A stretch of DNA of 64,000 nt from Rhizobiales bacterium 32-66-11 (GTDB taxonomy: Bacteria; Pseudomonadota; Alphaproteobacteria; Rhizobiales; Xanthobacteraceae). The notes below the pieces were generated by a model, which did no database searches, was not told the origin of the DNA, and was given only the letters and a program-made list of their open reading frames with translations. The stretch spans positions 1-64,000 of the forward strand of contig NCEH01000048.1 in assembly GCA_002304505.1 (NCBI GenBank). Reading direction: 5' to 3'. The translations under genes and the position numbers were made by a program. This document shows, piece by piece, positions 36,696-46,248 of the stretch. Numbering within the stretch: the first letter of the stretch is position 1; the number at the start of each line of letters is the position of its first letter.

Positions 36696-39600
36696 CTATT
36701 CCGCCGGAGCGGGATGGTCACCTGTCGGATGCGGTCCGGCGGGATGATCGCCGGAGCCGTCCTTGCCGTCCTTGGCGCGCTTCGCCCCGAGGGCCGCGAG
36801 CCAGCGGGCGGTTACATAGAACACCGGCGTGAAGATGAGGCCGAACAGCGTCACGCCGATCATGCCGGAGAACACCGCGGTGCCGAGGGCCTGGCGCAAT
36901 TCCGCGCCGGCGCCGACCGCCCATACCAGCGGCACCACGCCGAGGATGAAGGCGAGCGAGGTCATGACGATCGGCCGCAGACGCAGCCGCGCGGCTTCCA
37001 CCGCCGCTTCCTGGCGGCCGTGCCCCTGGTCTTCCAGCTGCTTGGCGAACTCCACGATCAGAATCGCGTTTTTCGCCGCGAGTCCTATGAGCACGATGAA
37101 GCCCACCTGGGTGAGGATGTTGTTGTCCTGACCCCGCAGGATCACGCCGAGCAGCGCCGCCACCAGGCACATGGGCACGATGAGGATGACCGCCAGCGGC
37201 AAGGTCAGGCTCTCATATTGCGCCGCCAGAACCAGGAACACGAACACCACGCCGAGCGCGAACGCGAAGATGGCGGTGTTGCCGGCCCTCTGCTGCTGAT
37301 AGGCGAGCGCGGTCCATTCATAGGAGAAGCCTTGCGGCAGAACCTGCGCCGCCAGCTTCTGCATGATCTCCATCGCCTGGCCCTGGGAATAGCCAGGCGC
37401 CGGGCTGCCGTCGAGTTCCGCCGCCGGATACAGATTGTAGCGTGGCACGCGATAGGGACCGGAGATGTCCGATATGGTCGTGAACGAGCCGAGCGGCACC
37501 GTGTCGCCCGCCGCATTGCGCACGCGGATGGCGAGGATGTCCTTCGGATCGAGGCGGAACGGCGCATCGGCCTGGACCTGAACGCGGAAGGTCCGCGAGA
37601 ACAGGTTGAAGTCGTTCACATAGCTCGAGCCGATATAGGTCTGGAGCGCCGCGAACACATTGCCCACGTCCACCTGGAGCAGCTGGGCCTTCGAGCGGTC
37701 GATGTCGAGATACATCTGCGGCGTCGAGGTCTCGAACAGCGAATAGACCTGCATCAGGCCGGGGGTCTTGGCCGCCGCGCCCATCATGGCATAGACCGCG
37801 CCCTGGAGCGCCGGATAGCCGGCGCCGATCCGGTCCTCCACCATCATGCGGAAACCACCCGCATTGCCGATGCCCTGCACCGGCGGCGGCTGCACGACGA
37901 TGAGCAGCGCTTCCTGGATCGAGGCCAGCTTGCGGAACAAGGTGCCCTGCACCGCACTTGCGGTGCGGGTGGGGTCGCCGCCGCGCTGCGAGAACGGCTC
38001 CAGGATCACAAACATGGCGCCGGCATTGGGCGCATTGGTGAAGGTCGCTCCCGAGAAGCCGGCGATATTGATGATGTGGCCGACACCGGGGGTGCCGATC
38101 ACCTGGTCCGCCGCCGCCTTCATCACCGCTTCGGTGCGCTGCATGGAGGCGCCGGGCGGCAATTGCACCGCGACGATCAGATAGCCGCGATCCTGCTGCG
38201 GGATGAAGCCCTGCGGCGTCGTCACGAACAGATAGCCGCCGATGCCGACGATGCCGACATAGACGATCAGCACCAGCGCGACGATGCGCACCAGCCGCCG
38301 GGTCATCCACGCATAGCCGTTGCCCAGGCGCTCGAACATGCGGTTGAACAGGCGGAAGAAGCCGACCAGGGGCCGCGCATACCAGGCGACCGGGGCGTCC
38401 GCATGGGCATGCGGACGCAGCAGCAGCGCGCACATGGCGGGCGAGAGCGTCAGCGAGACCAGCAGCGAGATCAGGGTCGATCCGGCGATGGTCAGCGCGA
38501 ACTGACGGTAGAACTGGCCCGAGATGCCGGTGATGAAGGCGGTGGGAATGAACACCGCCGAGAGCACCAGCGAGATCGCCACCAGCGCCCCGCCCACCTC
38601 GTCCATGGTCTTGTAGGCGGCATCGCGCGGACTGAGCCCCGCCTCGATGTTGCGCTCCACATTCTCCACCACCACGATCGCGTCGTCGACCACGATGCCG
38701 ATGGCGAGCACCAGGCCGAACAGCGACAGGTTGTTCAGCGAGAAGCCGAACAGCGTCATCACAAAGAAGGTGCCCACCAGCGAGATCGGGATCGCCAGGA
38801 TCGGGATGATCGCAGCGCGCCAAGTCTGCAGGAACAGGATCACCACCAGCACCACCAGCACCACGGCTTCGCCGATGGTATGGATAACCGCCTCGACCGA
38901 CTGCTGGATGAATTCGGTGGGGTTGTAATAGATCGCGTATTTCAGACCCGACGGCAGTTCCTTGCCAAGCTCGGCCATCTTCGCCACCACCGCATTGCCG
39001 GTGGACAGCGCGTTCGAGCCCGGGCGCTGGAACACGCCGAGCGAGATGGCGACGTCGCGGTCGAGGAAGGAGGTGGAGGAATAATCCTGCGCGGTGATCT
39101 CCACGCGGGCCACATCCTTCAGCCGCACCAAAGCGGTGTTGCTCTGCTTGATGACCACATTGCCGAACTGGACGGGATCGGACAGACGCCCGAGGGTGCG
39201 CACCGCGATCTGGAAGGCGCGCTGCTGCGGCACCGGCGGCTGGTTCAGCACGCCGGAGGCCACCTGCACGTTCTGCGCCTGGAGCGCGGTGACGACGTCG
39301 CCGGCGGTCAGGTTCAATTGCTGGAGCCGCTCCGGGTCGAGCCAGACTTGCATGGCATAGTCGCGGGCGCCGAACACGGTGATCGAGCCCACGCCGTCGA
39401 TGCGCGAGAGCACATCCTTGATCTGGACGTTCGCGACATTGGAGATGAACAGCGGGTCGCGCGAACCGTCAGGCGAATAGAGGCTCACCACCAACATCAG
39501 GTCGGGCGAGCTCTTCGCCGTCACGATGCCGATCTGCTGCACTTCCTGCGGCAGGCGCGGCTGGGCGATGGCGACGCGGTTCTGAACCTGCACCTGGGCG

Positions 39601-39911
39601 ATGTCGAGATTGGTGCCGAGGTCGAAGGTGACGGAGATGGAGAAGCGGCCGTCAGCGGAGGAATTGGAGGAGACATAGAGCATGCCCTCCACGCCGTTGA
39701 TCTGCTGCTCGATGGGCGTCACCACCGTCTCGGCCACCACCTCGGCGCTGGCGCCGGGATATTGGCCGGTCACGGTGATCACCGGCGGCGCGATTTCGGG
39801 ATATTGGGCGACCGGAAGGCGCAGGTAGGACACCGCGCCGAGAATCAGCACGACCACCGAGACGACGGACGCGAAGATGGGACGGTCGATGAAGAAATGG
39901 GAGAAGCGCAT
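36696..39911 (-). CDS. RND-family multidrug efflux permease
   Basis: The 1071-residue inner membrane pump belongs to the HAE1/AcrB family. It starts MRFSHFFIDRPIFASVVSVV, and has PGASAEVVAETVVTPIEQQINGVEGMLYVSS, the proton-relay motif in TM4 (GIVVDDAIVVVENVERN), and the second-half GYLIVAVQLPPGASMQRT. It exports drugs, solvents or other amphiphiles together with the adjacent membrane fusion lipoprotein and an outer membrane channel, which is not encoded here. The fusion protein gene lies 12 bases upstream on the same strand. Confidence 0.96.
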   Translation of the reverse strand: MRFSHFFIDRPIFASVVSVVVLILGAVSYLRLPVAQYPEIAPPVITVTGQYPGASAEVVAETVVTPIEQQINGVEGMLYVSSNSSADGRFSISVTFDLGTNLDIAQVQVQNRVAIAQPRLPQEVQQIGIVTAKSSPDLMLVVSLYSPDGSRDPLFISNVANVQIKDVLSRIDGVGSITVFGARDYAMQVWLDPERLQQLNLTAGDVVTALQAQNVQVASGVLNQPPVPQQRAFQIAVRTLGRLSDPVQFGNVVIKQSNTALVRLKDVARVEITAQDYSSTSFLDRDVAISLGVFQRPGSNALSTGNAVVAKMAELGKELPSGLKYAIYYNPTEFIQQSVEAVIHTIGEAVVLVVLVVILFLQTWRAAIIPILAIPISLVGTFFVMTLFGFSLNNLSLFGLVLAIGIVVDDAIVVVENVERNIEAGLSPRDAAYKTMDEVGGALVAISLVLSAVFIPTAFITGISGQFYRQFALTIAGSTLISLLVSLTLSPAMCALLLRPHAHADAPVAWYARPLVGFFRLFNRMFERLGNGYAWMTRRLVRIVALVLIVYVGIVGIGGYLFVTTPQGFIPQQDRGYLIVAVQLPPGASMQRTEAVMKAAADQVIGTPGVGHIINIAGFSGATFTNAPNAGAMFVILEPFSQRGGDPTRTASAVQGTLFRKLASIQEALLIVVQPPPVQGIGNAGGFRMMVEDRIGAGYPALQGAVYAMMGAAAKTPGLMQVYSLFETSTPQMYLDIDRSKAQLLQVDVGNVFAALQTYIGSSYVNDFNLFSRTFRVQVQADAPFRLDPKDILAIRVRNAAGDTVPLGSFTTISDISGPYRVPRYNLYPAAELDGSPAPGYSQGQAMEIMQKLAAQVLPQGFSYEWTALAYQQQRAGNTAIFAFALGVVFVFLVLAAQYESLTLPLAVILIVPMCLVAALLGVILRGQDNNILTQVGFIVLIGLAAKNAILIVEFAKQLEDQGHGRQEAAVEAARLRLRPIVMTSLAFILGVVPLVWAVGAGAELRQALGTAVFSGMIGVTLFGLIFTPVFYVTARWLAALGAKRAKDGKDGSGDHPAGPHPTGDHPAPAE

Positions 39912-39923
39912 GGGGTCTTCTCC

Positions 39924-41114
39924 TCACTTCGCCGTGGTGGTGCTTGAACCTGAAGTGGCGGCGGCGGGTGCGGCGGCGGGCGTCGCCGGGGCTTCCTGCG
40001 GCGTCACCTTCACGCCCGGACGCACGCGCATCAGCCCGTTCACCACCACCAGATCCTCGGGTGTAAGGCCGGACTTCACGACCCGCGCCGTGCCTTCCAG
40101 CTGGCCGATCTCGACGAACTTCTGCTGGATCACGTTCTCGGGGCCGACCACGTAGACGAACTTGCGCAATTGCTCGCTGCCGATCGCCACATCCGGCACG
40201 GTCAGCGCCTGGTAGGGCGCCGAGGCGGGCAGCTGGATGCGCGCGAACATGCCGGGGCGGAACAGGTCGTTCTTATTGTCGAACACCGCGCGGCCGCGGA
40301 TCGTGCCGGTGGCCCGATCGACCACATTGTTCAGGAAGTCCATCTTGCCGACATGCACGAAGCTCTTGTCGTCGATCAGCTTCAGCTTCACCGGCCCGCC
40401 GGTCAGGGCCTTGCCTTCATTGAGGCGCTGGTAGCGCAGGAGCGAGGCTTCGTCGAAGGTGAATTCGAAGCGGATCGGGTCGGTGGAAACGATGATCGCG
40501 AGCAGCGTGGGCGAAGCGCCCGAGCCGCCGAGCACGTAATTGCCCACCGAGACCCGGCGGTCGCCGATGCGGCCGTCGACCGGCGCGCGCAGTTCGGTGA
40601 ATTCGAGATCAAGCTTTGCCGAGGCGACGGCCGCTTCCTGCGCCTGCACCGTGGCGGCCGCGGTGCGCTCGGTCTGGGTGCGCTGGTCGAACGCCTGCTT
40701 GGAGATGGCGTTGGACGTCTTGTCCTGGAGCAGCGTGCGGGCGCGCTCGAGGTCGGTCTGGGCGAAGTCGAGATTGGCCTTGGCGACCGCGAGGTTTGCC
40801 TGTGCCGAATCGAGCGCGATCTTGAAGGGCCGCTGGTCGATGGTGAACAGCAGGTCGCCTTCCTTCACCAATTGACCGTCGGTGAAATGGATCTGCGCGA
40901 GATAGCCCGAGACGCGCGCATGCACGTTCACTTCGTTGATGGCAACGAAGCGCCCGACATATTCGTCGTAATCGGTGATGGTCTGGCTCTTGGCCTTCGC
41001 TACGGTGACGGTCGGCGGTGGGGGAGCGGCCTGCTGCTGCGGCTGGCTGCACCCCGCAAGAACAAAACCCAACGCAAAAAGAGCGGCAAGCGGAAGGCGG
41101 GCCGATACGGACAT
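39924..41114 (-). CDS. RND efflux membrane fusion lipoprotein
   Basis: The 396-residue periplasmic adaptor starts with a lipoprotein signal (FALGFVLAGC, lipid on that Cys). The barrel-sandwich hybrid is seen in VHARVSGYLAQIHFTDGQLVKEGDLLFTIDQRPF, followed by a long coiled-coil hairpin and the LRAPVDGRIGDRRVSVGNYVL return strand. It ends in an Ala/Pro/Ser-rich tail. It links the permease to an outer membrane channel. I chose the ATG at 41114 because it places the lipobox correctly. No regulator gene is adjacent. Confidence 0.95.
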   Translation of the reverse strand: MSVSARLPLAALFALGFVLAGCSQPQQQAAPPPPTVTVAKAKSQTITDYDEYVGRFVAINEVNVHARVSGYLAQIHFTDGQLVKEGDLLFTIDQRPFKIALDSAQANLAVAKANLDFAQTDLERARTLLQDKTSNAISKQAFDQRTQTERTAAATVQAQEAAVASAKLDLEFTELRAPVDGRIGDRRVSVGNYVLGGSGASPTLLAIIVSTDPIRFEFTFDEASLLRYQRLNEGKALTGGPVKLKLIDDKSFVHVGKMDFLNNVVDRATGTIRGRAVFDNKNDLFRPGMFARIQLPASAPYQALTVPDVAIGSEQLRKFVYVVGPENVIQQKFVEIGQLEGTARVVKSGLTPEDLVVVNGLMRVRPGVKVTPQEAPATPAAAPAAATSGSSTTTAK

Positions 41115-41254
41115 GAATGAGGCTCCGACAGGCACCACGGGGGGCGCCTCTTGATTGTCAGAAATGACGGGCGGCGCCTTCCGCAACCGACGAGCCACGT
41201 CACTAGCGAAGGTCGCATAGCACAGCGATGTGCAATGCAAAACGCTTTAAAGCG

Positions 41255-42823
41255 TCAATCGGCCTGTCGCGTGGCTTTCAATGCGTCGGCCGCGCGCCGC
41301 CGGGCCAAGCCTAGCAGGAACTGGCGCCCCAGCATTGCCCAAACGGAAAGCGCATAGGCGAGCCCCCCCGCGCCGACCACCAGGACGAAGATCACTTCCT
41401 CGCGAGCAAAGGCGAATCCCGCCGTAAGCTTCGCCGCCAGGGGACCTGCACCCAGCAGCACCCCCGCCAGCACGAGGCCGCACACCGCGAGCCGCACGAG
41501 ATTGCCCGGCAAGGTTCCATCGCCCACGGGCAGCCCCCGGCGGCGGGCAAACCAGATCAAGAGGCCGAGATTGATCCAGCCGCCGAGCGCGGTCGCGAGG
41601 GCAAGCCCCACCTGGGCCAGCGTGCCCATGAGGGCGAATTTCAGCGCCACATTGATCGCCACCGCCAGCAGCGCCGCCTTCATCGGGGTCGCGGTATCGC
41701 CGCGGGCGTGGAATGGGGCGATGAAGGCGCGCACCACCACGAAGGCGATCAGCCCGATGCCATAAGCCTGCAAGGTGGCGGCCGCTTCCGCCGCATCGCC
41801 GCGCGTGAAGGCGCCGCGCGCGAACAAAGCGCGCATGGTCAAATCGGGAATCAGCAGCGCCGCCACCACGAACGGCAACGCCAGCAACACCGCCAGCTCG
41901 ATGGAGCGGGCCTGCGCATGGGCGGCGCCCGCATCATCGCCGCCCGCGAGCCGGCGCGACATCTCCGGCAGCAGCACCGTGCCGATGGCGATGCCCACCA
42001 CGCCGATCGGCAATTGATTGATGCGGTCGGCATAATAAAGCGCCGAAAGCGCGCCGGTGGGCAAGAACGTGGCGATGATGGTGTCGGCGAACAAGGCGAT
42101 CTGCACCCCGGCCGACCCGATGATGGCGGGGCCGAGGGCTTTCAGGAATTGCCGCGTGCCGGGATCGAGGCGCGGCCGGCCGAAGCGCAGGCCGATGCCG
42201 GTGCGCTCCGCATCCCAGCCCACCAGAATCACCTGCCCGACGCCCGAGATCAGCACGCCCCACGCCGCCGCGTGCCCGGCGGTGGGAAACGCCGCCGCGC
42301 TCAGCAGCGTGCCGACCATGCACACATTCAGCAGGATGGGAGAGGCCGCCGCCATGGCGAACCGATCGGACGCATTGAGCGCGCCGGAGATCAAGGTCGC
42401 CACCGAGATCAGCGCCAGATAGGGAAAGGTGATGCGCGTCAGCGTGATAGCGAGCGCGAACCGCTCGGGATCATCGGCAAGGCCGGGCGCCAGCAGGCCC
42501 ACGAATTGCGGCGTGAACGCCAGCGCGCCCGCCAGCAGAACGCCATGCACCAGCGCCATGGCGGTGAGAATCTCATCGGCGAAGGCGCGCGCGGTCGCAA
42601 TCCCGCCCTGCTCCTTCAGCCGGGCATAGGTGGGCACGAAGGCGGCATTGAACGCGCCCTCGGCGAAGATGGCGCGGAAATGATTGGGCAGGCGGAAAGC
42701 GACGAGAAACGCATCCGCCACCGGCCCGGCGCCCAGCACGGCCGCCATGACGACATCGCGCACGAAGCCGGCGAGCCGCGAGAGCAGCGTCAGCCCGCCG
42801 ACGGAAAGAATGTTGCGGAACAT
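41255..42823 (-). CDS. murJ: Lipid II flippase MurJ (MviN)
   Basis: The 522-residue polytopic protein has about 14 hydrophobic segments and the MviN N-terminus MFRNILSVGGLTLLSRLAGFVRDVVMAAVLGAGPVADAFLVAFRLPNHFRAIFAEGAFNAAFVP, the best-known MurJ signature. It flips the peptidoglycan precursor lipid II across the inner membrane and is normally essential. The ATG at 42823 fits the family start. It follows the aminotransferase gene on the same strand, 162 bases away. Confidence 0.95.
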   Translation of the reverse strand: MFRNILSVGGLTLLSRLAGFVRDVVMAAVLGAGPVADAFLVAFRLPNHFRAIFAEGAFNAAFVPTYARLKEQGGIATARAFADEILTAMALVHGVLLAGALAFTPQFVGLLAPGLADDPERFALAITLTRITFPYLALISVATLISGALNASDRFAMAAASPILLNVCMVGTLLSAAAFPTAGHAAAWGVLISGVGQVILVGWDAERTGIGLRFGRPRLDPGTRQFLKALGPAIIGSAGVQIALFADTIIATFLPTGALSALYYADRINQLPIGVVGIAIGTVLLPEMSRRLAGGDDAGAAHAQARSIELAVLLALPFVVAALLIPDLTMRALFARGAFTRGDAAEAAATLQAYGIGLIAFVVVRAFIAPFHARGDTATPMKAALLAVAINVALKFALMGTLAQVGLALATALGGWINLGLLIWFARRRGLPVGDGTLPGNLVRLAVCGLVLAGVLLGAGPLAAKLTAGFAFAREEVIFVLVVGAGGLAYALSVWAMLGRQFLLGLARRRAADALKATRQAD

Positions 42824-42985
42824 GAACCGGCTTTTCGTGACAGGCGGACAATGGCTGCGTGCGCACGCGACGGGCCTGCACCCGTCGCGTCGAATCGCCC
42901 GCGCAGCATAAGCGAAAGCCGCCCCCTGCCCCACAGGCGCCGGTTTGGCGCGGGTGAGGCCGCCTGCCGTTCGGCCGCGCGCGCT

Positions 42986-44140
42986 TTATTCGGCGAGCGC
43001 GCGTCGCACGGCGGCGATGATGCGATCCTGCGTCGCTTCATCGAGATAGGCATGCATCGGCAGGCTGATGACCTCCTCGCACAAGGTCTCGGCCACCGGC
43101 AGGATCGCGCCCGCCGCCGGATAGGCGCCATAGGCCGGCTGGAGATGCATGGGGATGCGATAATAGACGGCGGTCGGGATCCCCTCCGCCTTCAGGGCTT
43201 CGGCCAAAGCATCGCGGCGGCCCGGCGCGAGGCGGATGGTATATTGCGCCCACACCGACGTCGCGCGCGGATCGACGAACGGCACCACCGCCACGTCCGC
43301 GAGCAAGGCATTATAACGCGCGGCCACCTTCTCGCGGGCTTCGATCTCTTCCTCGAAGATCGAGAGCTTCTCCAGCAGCACCGCCGCCTGGATGGTATCG
43401 AGCCGCGCGGTCATGCCGATGCGCACGTTCTGATATTTGTCCACGCCCTGCCCGTGCTCGCGCAGGCTCTTGAGCACGATCACCAGCTCTTCGTCATCGG
43501 TGAAGATGGCGCCGCCGTCGCCATAGCAGCCGAGCGGCTTGGCGGGGAAGAAGGAGGTGGCGGCGGCATCGCCGATGCTGCCGGTGCGCTTGTTGTTCCA
43601 GGTCCCGCCGAAGCCCTGGGCGGTATCCGCCAGCACCTTCAGCCCATGCCGCTCGGCGATCGGCAGCAGCGCATCATAATCCGCCGGCTGGCCGAACAGA
43701 TCGACCGGAATCACCACCTTGGGAATCAGACCTTGGTCCTTGGCGACATCGATCGCCAGTTCCAGGCTCTCCGGGTCCATGTTGAAGGTGTCTTCCTTCA
43801 CATCCACGAACACCGGCGTCGCGCCCACCCACGGCACCACCTCGGCGGTGGCGCAGAAGGTGAAGGCCGGGCAGAACACGGCATCGCCCGCCTTCACGCC
43901 CCACGCCATCAGCAGCAGCGCCAGCGCATCCGTGCCGCTGGAACAGGCCACGGCATATTTCGAGCCGGCGAACGCGGCCAGCCGCTCCTCCAGCAGCGCC
44001 ACTTCCGGGCCATTGATGAAGCGGCAGGAATTCAGCACGCCCTGCACGGCCTGATCGATCTGTGCGCCGATGCGCTGGCGCTGGGCGGCGAGGTCGATGA
44101 AGGGAATTGGTGCCATCTGAGCCTTCACGTGAGACGTCAT
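42986..44140 (-). CDS. DegT/DnrJ/EryC1/StrS sugar aminotransferase (GnnB/WbpE-like)
   Basis: A PLP-dependent aminotransferase of 384 residues that adds an amino group to a keto-sugar nucleotide. It has IPFIDLAAQRQRIG, YAVACSSGTDALALLLMAWGVKAGDAV, TAQGFGGTWNNKRTGSIGDAAATSFFPAKPLGCYGDGGAIFTDD (with the PLP lysine in FFPAKPLG), and the DTIQAAVLLEKL segment. Together with the oxidoreductase gene just upstream it resembles the GnnA-GnnB or WbpB-WbpE pair, which turns UDP-GlcNAc or its uronate into a 3-amino sugar. In Rhizobiales, lipid A often contains diaminoglucose, which needs GnnA and GnnB. AAGGA precedes the ATG at 44140. Confidence 0.9.
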   Translation of the reverse strand: MTSHVKAQMAPIPFIDLAAQRQRIGAQIDQAVQGVLNSCRFINGPEVALLEERLAAFAGSKYAVACSSGTDALALLLMAWGVKAGDAVFCPAFTFCATAEVVPWVGATPVFVDVKEDTFNMDPESLELAIDVAKDQGLIPKVVIPVDLFGQPADYDALLPIAERHGLKVLADTAQGFGGTWNNKRTGSIGDAAATSFFPAKPLGCYGDGGAIFTDDEELVIVLKSLREHGQGVDKYQNVRIGMTARLDTIQAAVLLEKLSIFEEEIEAREKVAARYNALLADVAVVPFVDPRATSVWAQYTIRLAPGRRDALAEALKAEGIPTAVYYRIPMHLQPAYGAYPAAGAILPVAETLCEEVISLPMHAYLDEATQDRIIAAVRRALAE

Positions 44141-44163
44141 GATAAGTCCTTGAAAGGAGCCAT

Positions 44164-45156
44164 TCAGCCTGCGGCTCGAAGGCGGGCCGTGCGCGCTTTG
44201 GCTTCCGCGCGCTCGCTGAGGCAGGCGATGGCGATTTCCAGGCTCGCAACACCTTCTTCGCCGGTGACCGGCGGCGGATTGCCGGTGCGCACCGCCTTGA
44301 GGAAATTCTCCAGCTCCGTGCGCAGCGGCTCGGAATAGGCCACCGGCAGGTGGCGCATGGAATAGGCGCCGTCCGGCCGATAGTCGAAGCATTCGGTGAC
44401 CTGGCGGGTCAGCAGATCGCCGATCACGTATTTCTTGCGGGTCGCCACATGCACCGTGCGCGCCTTGAACGGCGTGAGCCAATTGGTGTTGATGTGCGCC
44501 AGCACGCCCGAGGCGGTGCGGAATTGCAGCAGCGCGATATCCTCGCGCTCGGCCATGGCGCTGGAGGTCTGCGGCTGCAGCTCGACGATGTCCGATTCGG
44601 TGAACCAGCGGATCAGGTCGATGTCGTGCACGGCGAGATCAATGACCACGCCGACATTGGACATGCGCGGCGGGAACGGGCCGACGCGGGTGATGGCGAT
44701 CGACAGCAGGTCTTCGCCGCGAATCGCTTCCTTTACCGTCTGCACGGCGGGATTGAAGCGCTCCACATGGCCGACCATCAGCGTCACGCCCCGCGCCTTG
44801 GCGGCGGCGATGATCTCGCGGCCCTGCTCGGCGGTGGAGGCGACCGGCTTTTCCACCAGCACCGAGGTGCCGGCATTGATGATGTCCAGCGCGATCGGAT
44901 GATGCAGATGGGTCGGCGCGGCGACGATGATGGCATCGAGGCCCAGTTCCAGCAGCGCATGATGATCCGCCACCGCCTGGCAGCCGAGGAAACCGGCGAC
45001 GCGGCCCGCCTGCCCGGCATCGGGATCGGCGATGGCCACCAGTTCGGCGCCCGGCAATTGGGACAGCACGCGGGCATGGTTGGATCCCATGATGCCGATG
45101 CCGGTAACGCCGACGCGGATGCGGCGCTGCCCCAGTGATGCTCTGTCCTGAGCCAT
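44164..45156 (-). CDS. Gfo/Idh/MocA-family sugar-nucleotide oxidoreductase (GnnA/WbpB-like)
   Basis: The 330-residue protein has an N-terminal Rossmann domain (VGVTGIGIMGSNHARVL), the EKPVA motif of the family (SVLVEKPVAS), a GHVERFNPA segment, and DLAVHDIDLIRW with the catalytic-type His. It probably oxidises the 3-OH of a UDP-sugar with NAD+, giving the keto substrate for the neighbouring aminotransferase, 23 bases downstream. Whether the product goes to lipid A, O-antigen or another glycan is inference. Confidence 0.88.
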   Translation of the reverse strand: MAQDRASLGQRRIRVGVTGIGIMGSNHARVLSQLPGAELVAIADPDAGQAGRVAGFLGCQAVADHHALLELGLDAIIVAAPTHLHHPIALDIINAGTSVLVEKPVASTAEQGREIIAAAKARGVTLMVGHVERFNPAVQTVKEAIRGEDLLSIAITRVGPFPPRMSNVGVVIDLAVHDIDLIRWFTESDIVELQPQTSSAMAEREDIALLQFRTASGVLAHINTNWLTPFKARTVHVATRKKYVIGDLLTRQVTECFDYRPDGAYSMRHLPVAYSEPLRTELENFLKAVRTGNPPPVTGEEGVASLEIAIACLSERAEAKARTARLRAAG

Positions 45157-45353
45157 GAGAGGCCTCTTTCTTTGTCACTTCGTCCGGCTCCTATCACGGG
45201 AGGTGCGCCGGACGCGAGCCGCGCGGGTCGGTTAGACCCTTTGCGACGTTCAAGAATTGCGTCCGCGTATTACCGGACATGCTGCAACGCGGCAAATCCC
45301 GCTACGGTAATGCGATGCTTCCGCGCGCCGCCGGCTCACGCGAATGCCCGATA

Positions 45354-45380
45354 AAAAAAGGGATGCGCGGCGGCGCATCC
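45354..45380 (-). terminator. Intrinsic terminator of the first outer membrane protein gene
   Basis: GGATGCGC (45361-45368) pairs with GCGCATCC (45373-45380). On the minus strand the stem is followed by a run of seven Ts, a textbook intrinsic terminator 28 bases past the gene's stop. Confidence 0.9.
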
Positions 45381-45407
45381 CCTTGCTCGAGCAGCTTTTG
45401 CGAAGGT

Positions 45408-46043
45408 TCAGAATTTATAATTCACGCCCAGGCGGGTGGTGCTGGAGGTCACCCCGGCATCGGCGCCGATATTGTCGTAAGTCTTTGAGCCGAGGTCGGT
45501 ATAGAGATATTCGGCGCGGGCGGTCCAATTGTTGGTCAGCGCATATTCCACGCCGCCGCCGACGGTCCAGCCCACATGGGTGTTGGAATCGCTGAAGCCG
45601 AAATCGGTAATGGTGTTCTTGCCATAGGCGAGGCCGCCGGTGACATAGGGCAGCACGCGGTCGAAGGCATAGCCCAGGCGCGCACGCACGGTGCCGAAAT
45701 AATCCAGCTTGCTGGACAGACCATAGGCGCCGCTGGAGATGTCGCCGCCCTGAAGGTCGGCCTCCACGCCCACCAGGACATTGTTCACGAATTGATAATT
45801 ATAGCCGACCTGTCCGCCCGCGGACCAGCCGGAGGGATCGAGCCCGTAGAAATCGGCCGCGTCCTTCCCCTTGCCCCAGCTGTAGCCGGCATTGCCGCCA
45901 ATATAGAAGCCGGTCCAGGAAAACACGGGTGGCGCGGAGACCACGGGAGCCGGCGCGGGAGCGGGCCTGCTCAGATCGGCCGCCATGGCGGGCACCGCGA
46001 GCAGGGTGCTCAGCAGGGCACCGGGCAGAAGAAGCCATTTCAT
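45408..46043 (-). CDS. Outer membrane beta-barrel protein, Omp25/31-like (copy 1)
   Basis: The 211-residue protein has a signal peptide ending at AMAAD, a short Pro/Ala linker, and an eight-strand barrel beginning FSWTGFYIGGNAGYSWG. Alternating strands such as GWSAGGQVGYNYQF, FGTVRARLGYAFDRVLPYVTGGLAYG and WTVGGGVEYALTNNWTARAEYLY follow, and it ends with the aromatic C-terminal strand RLGVNYKF recognised by the BAM complex. Such proteins are abundant, tether or shape the rhizobial outer membrane, and are useful surface antigens. It is one of three paralogues here, all on the minus strand. Confidence 0.93.
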   Translation of the reverse strand: MKWLLLPGALLSTLLAVPAMAADLSRPAPAPAPVVSAPPVFSWTGFYIGGNAGYSWGKGKDAADFYGLDPSGWSAGGQVGYNYQFVNNVLVGVEADLQGGDISSGAYGLSSKLDYFGTVRARLGYAFDRVLPYVTGGLAYGKNTITDFGFSDSNTHVGWTVGGGVEYALTNNWTARAEYLYTDLGSKTYDNIGADAGVTSSTTRLGVNYKF

Positions 46044-46196
46044 AAGACGCACCTCGACACTTGACGCGAGATGCAGCATCCGCCTCGAGGCCGGCCCGCA
46101 GATGGCGGGTGGAAGGCGAAGCCGTGGCAGGGAGAGGGTCTCTCCGTGGCGCCGCACACGTATGGACGGCACTAAATTACCACCTCCTCCATAAAG

Positions 46197-46220
46197 AAAA
46201 CCCCGGGCTTGCGCCCGGGG
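46197..46220 (-). terminator. Intrinsic terminator of the second outer membrane protein gene
   Basis: CCCCGGGC (46201-46208) pairs with GCCCGGGG (46213-46220). On the minus strand it is followed by TTTTCTTTAT. This is a strong rho-independent terminator. Confidence 0.92.
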
Positions 46221-46248
46221 CCTAAAATCAGCCGAAACCGATCAGCGA

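Noticed and set aside
35673-39947. A 1424-codon open frame on the plus strand opposite the RND permease and cobT
   Set aside because: It is antisense to two clearly real genes, is rich in His, Arg, Gly, Asp and Gln as expected from antisense high-GC DNA, and has no family features.
44121-44136. TTCACGTGA core resembling a second parS site
   Set aside because: Only the central part matches; the outer bases differ from TGTTNCACGTGNAACA, and it lies at the start of an aminotransferase coding sequence.
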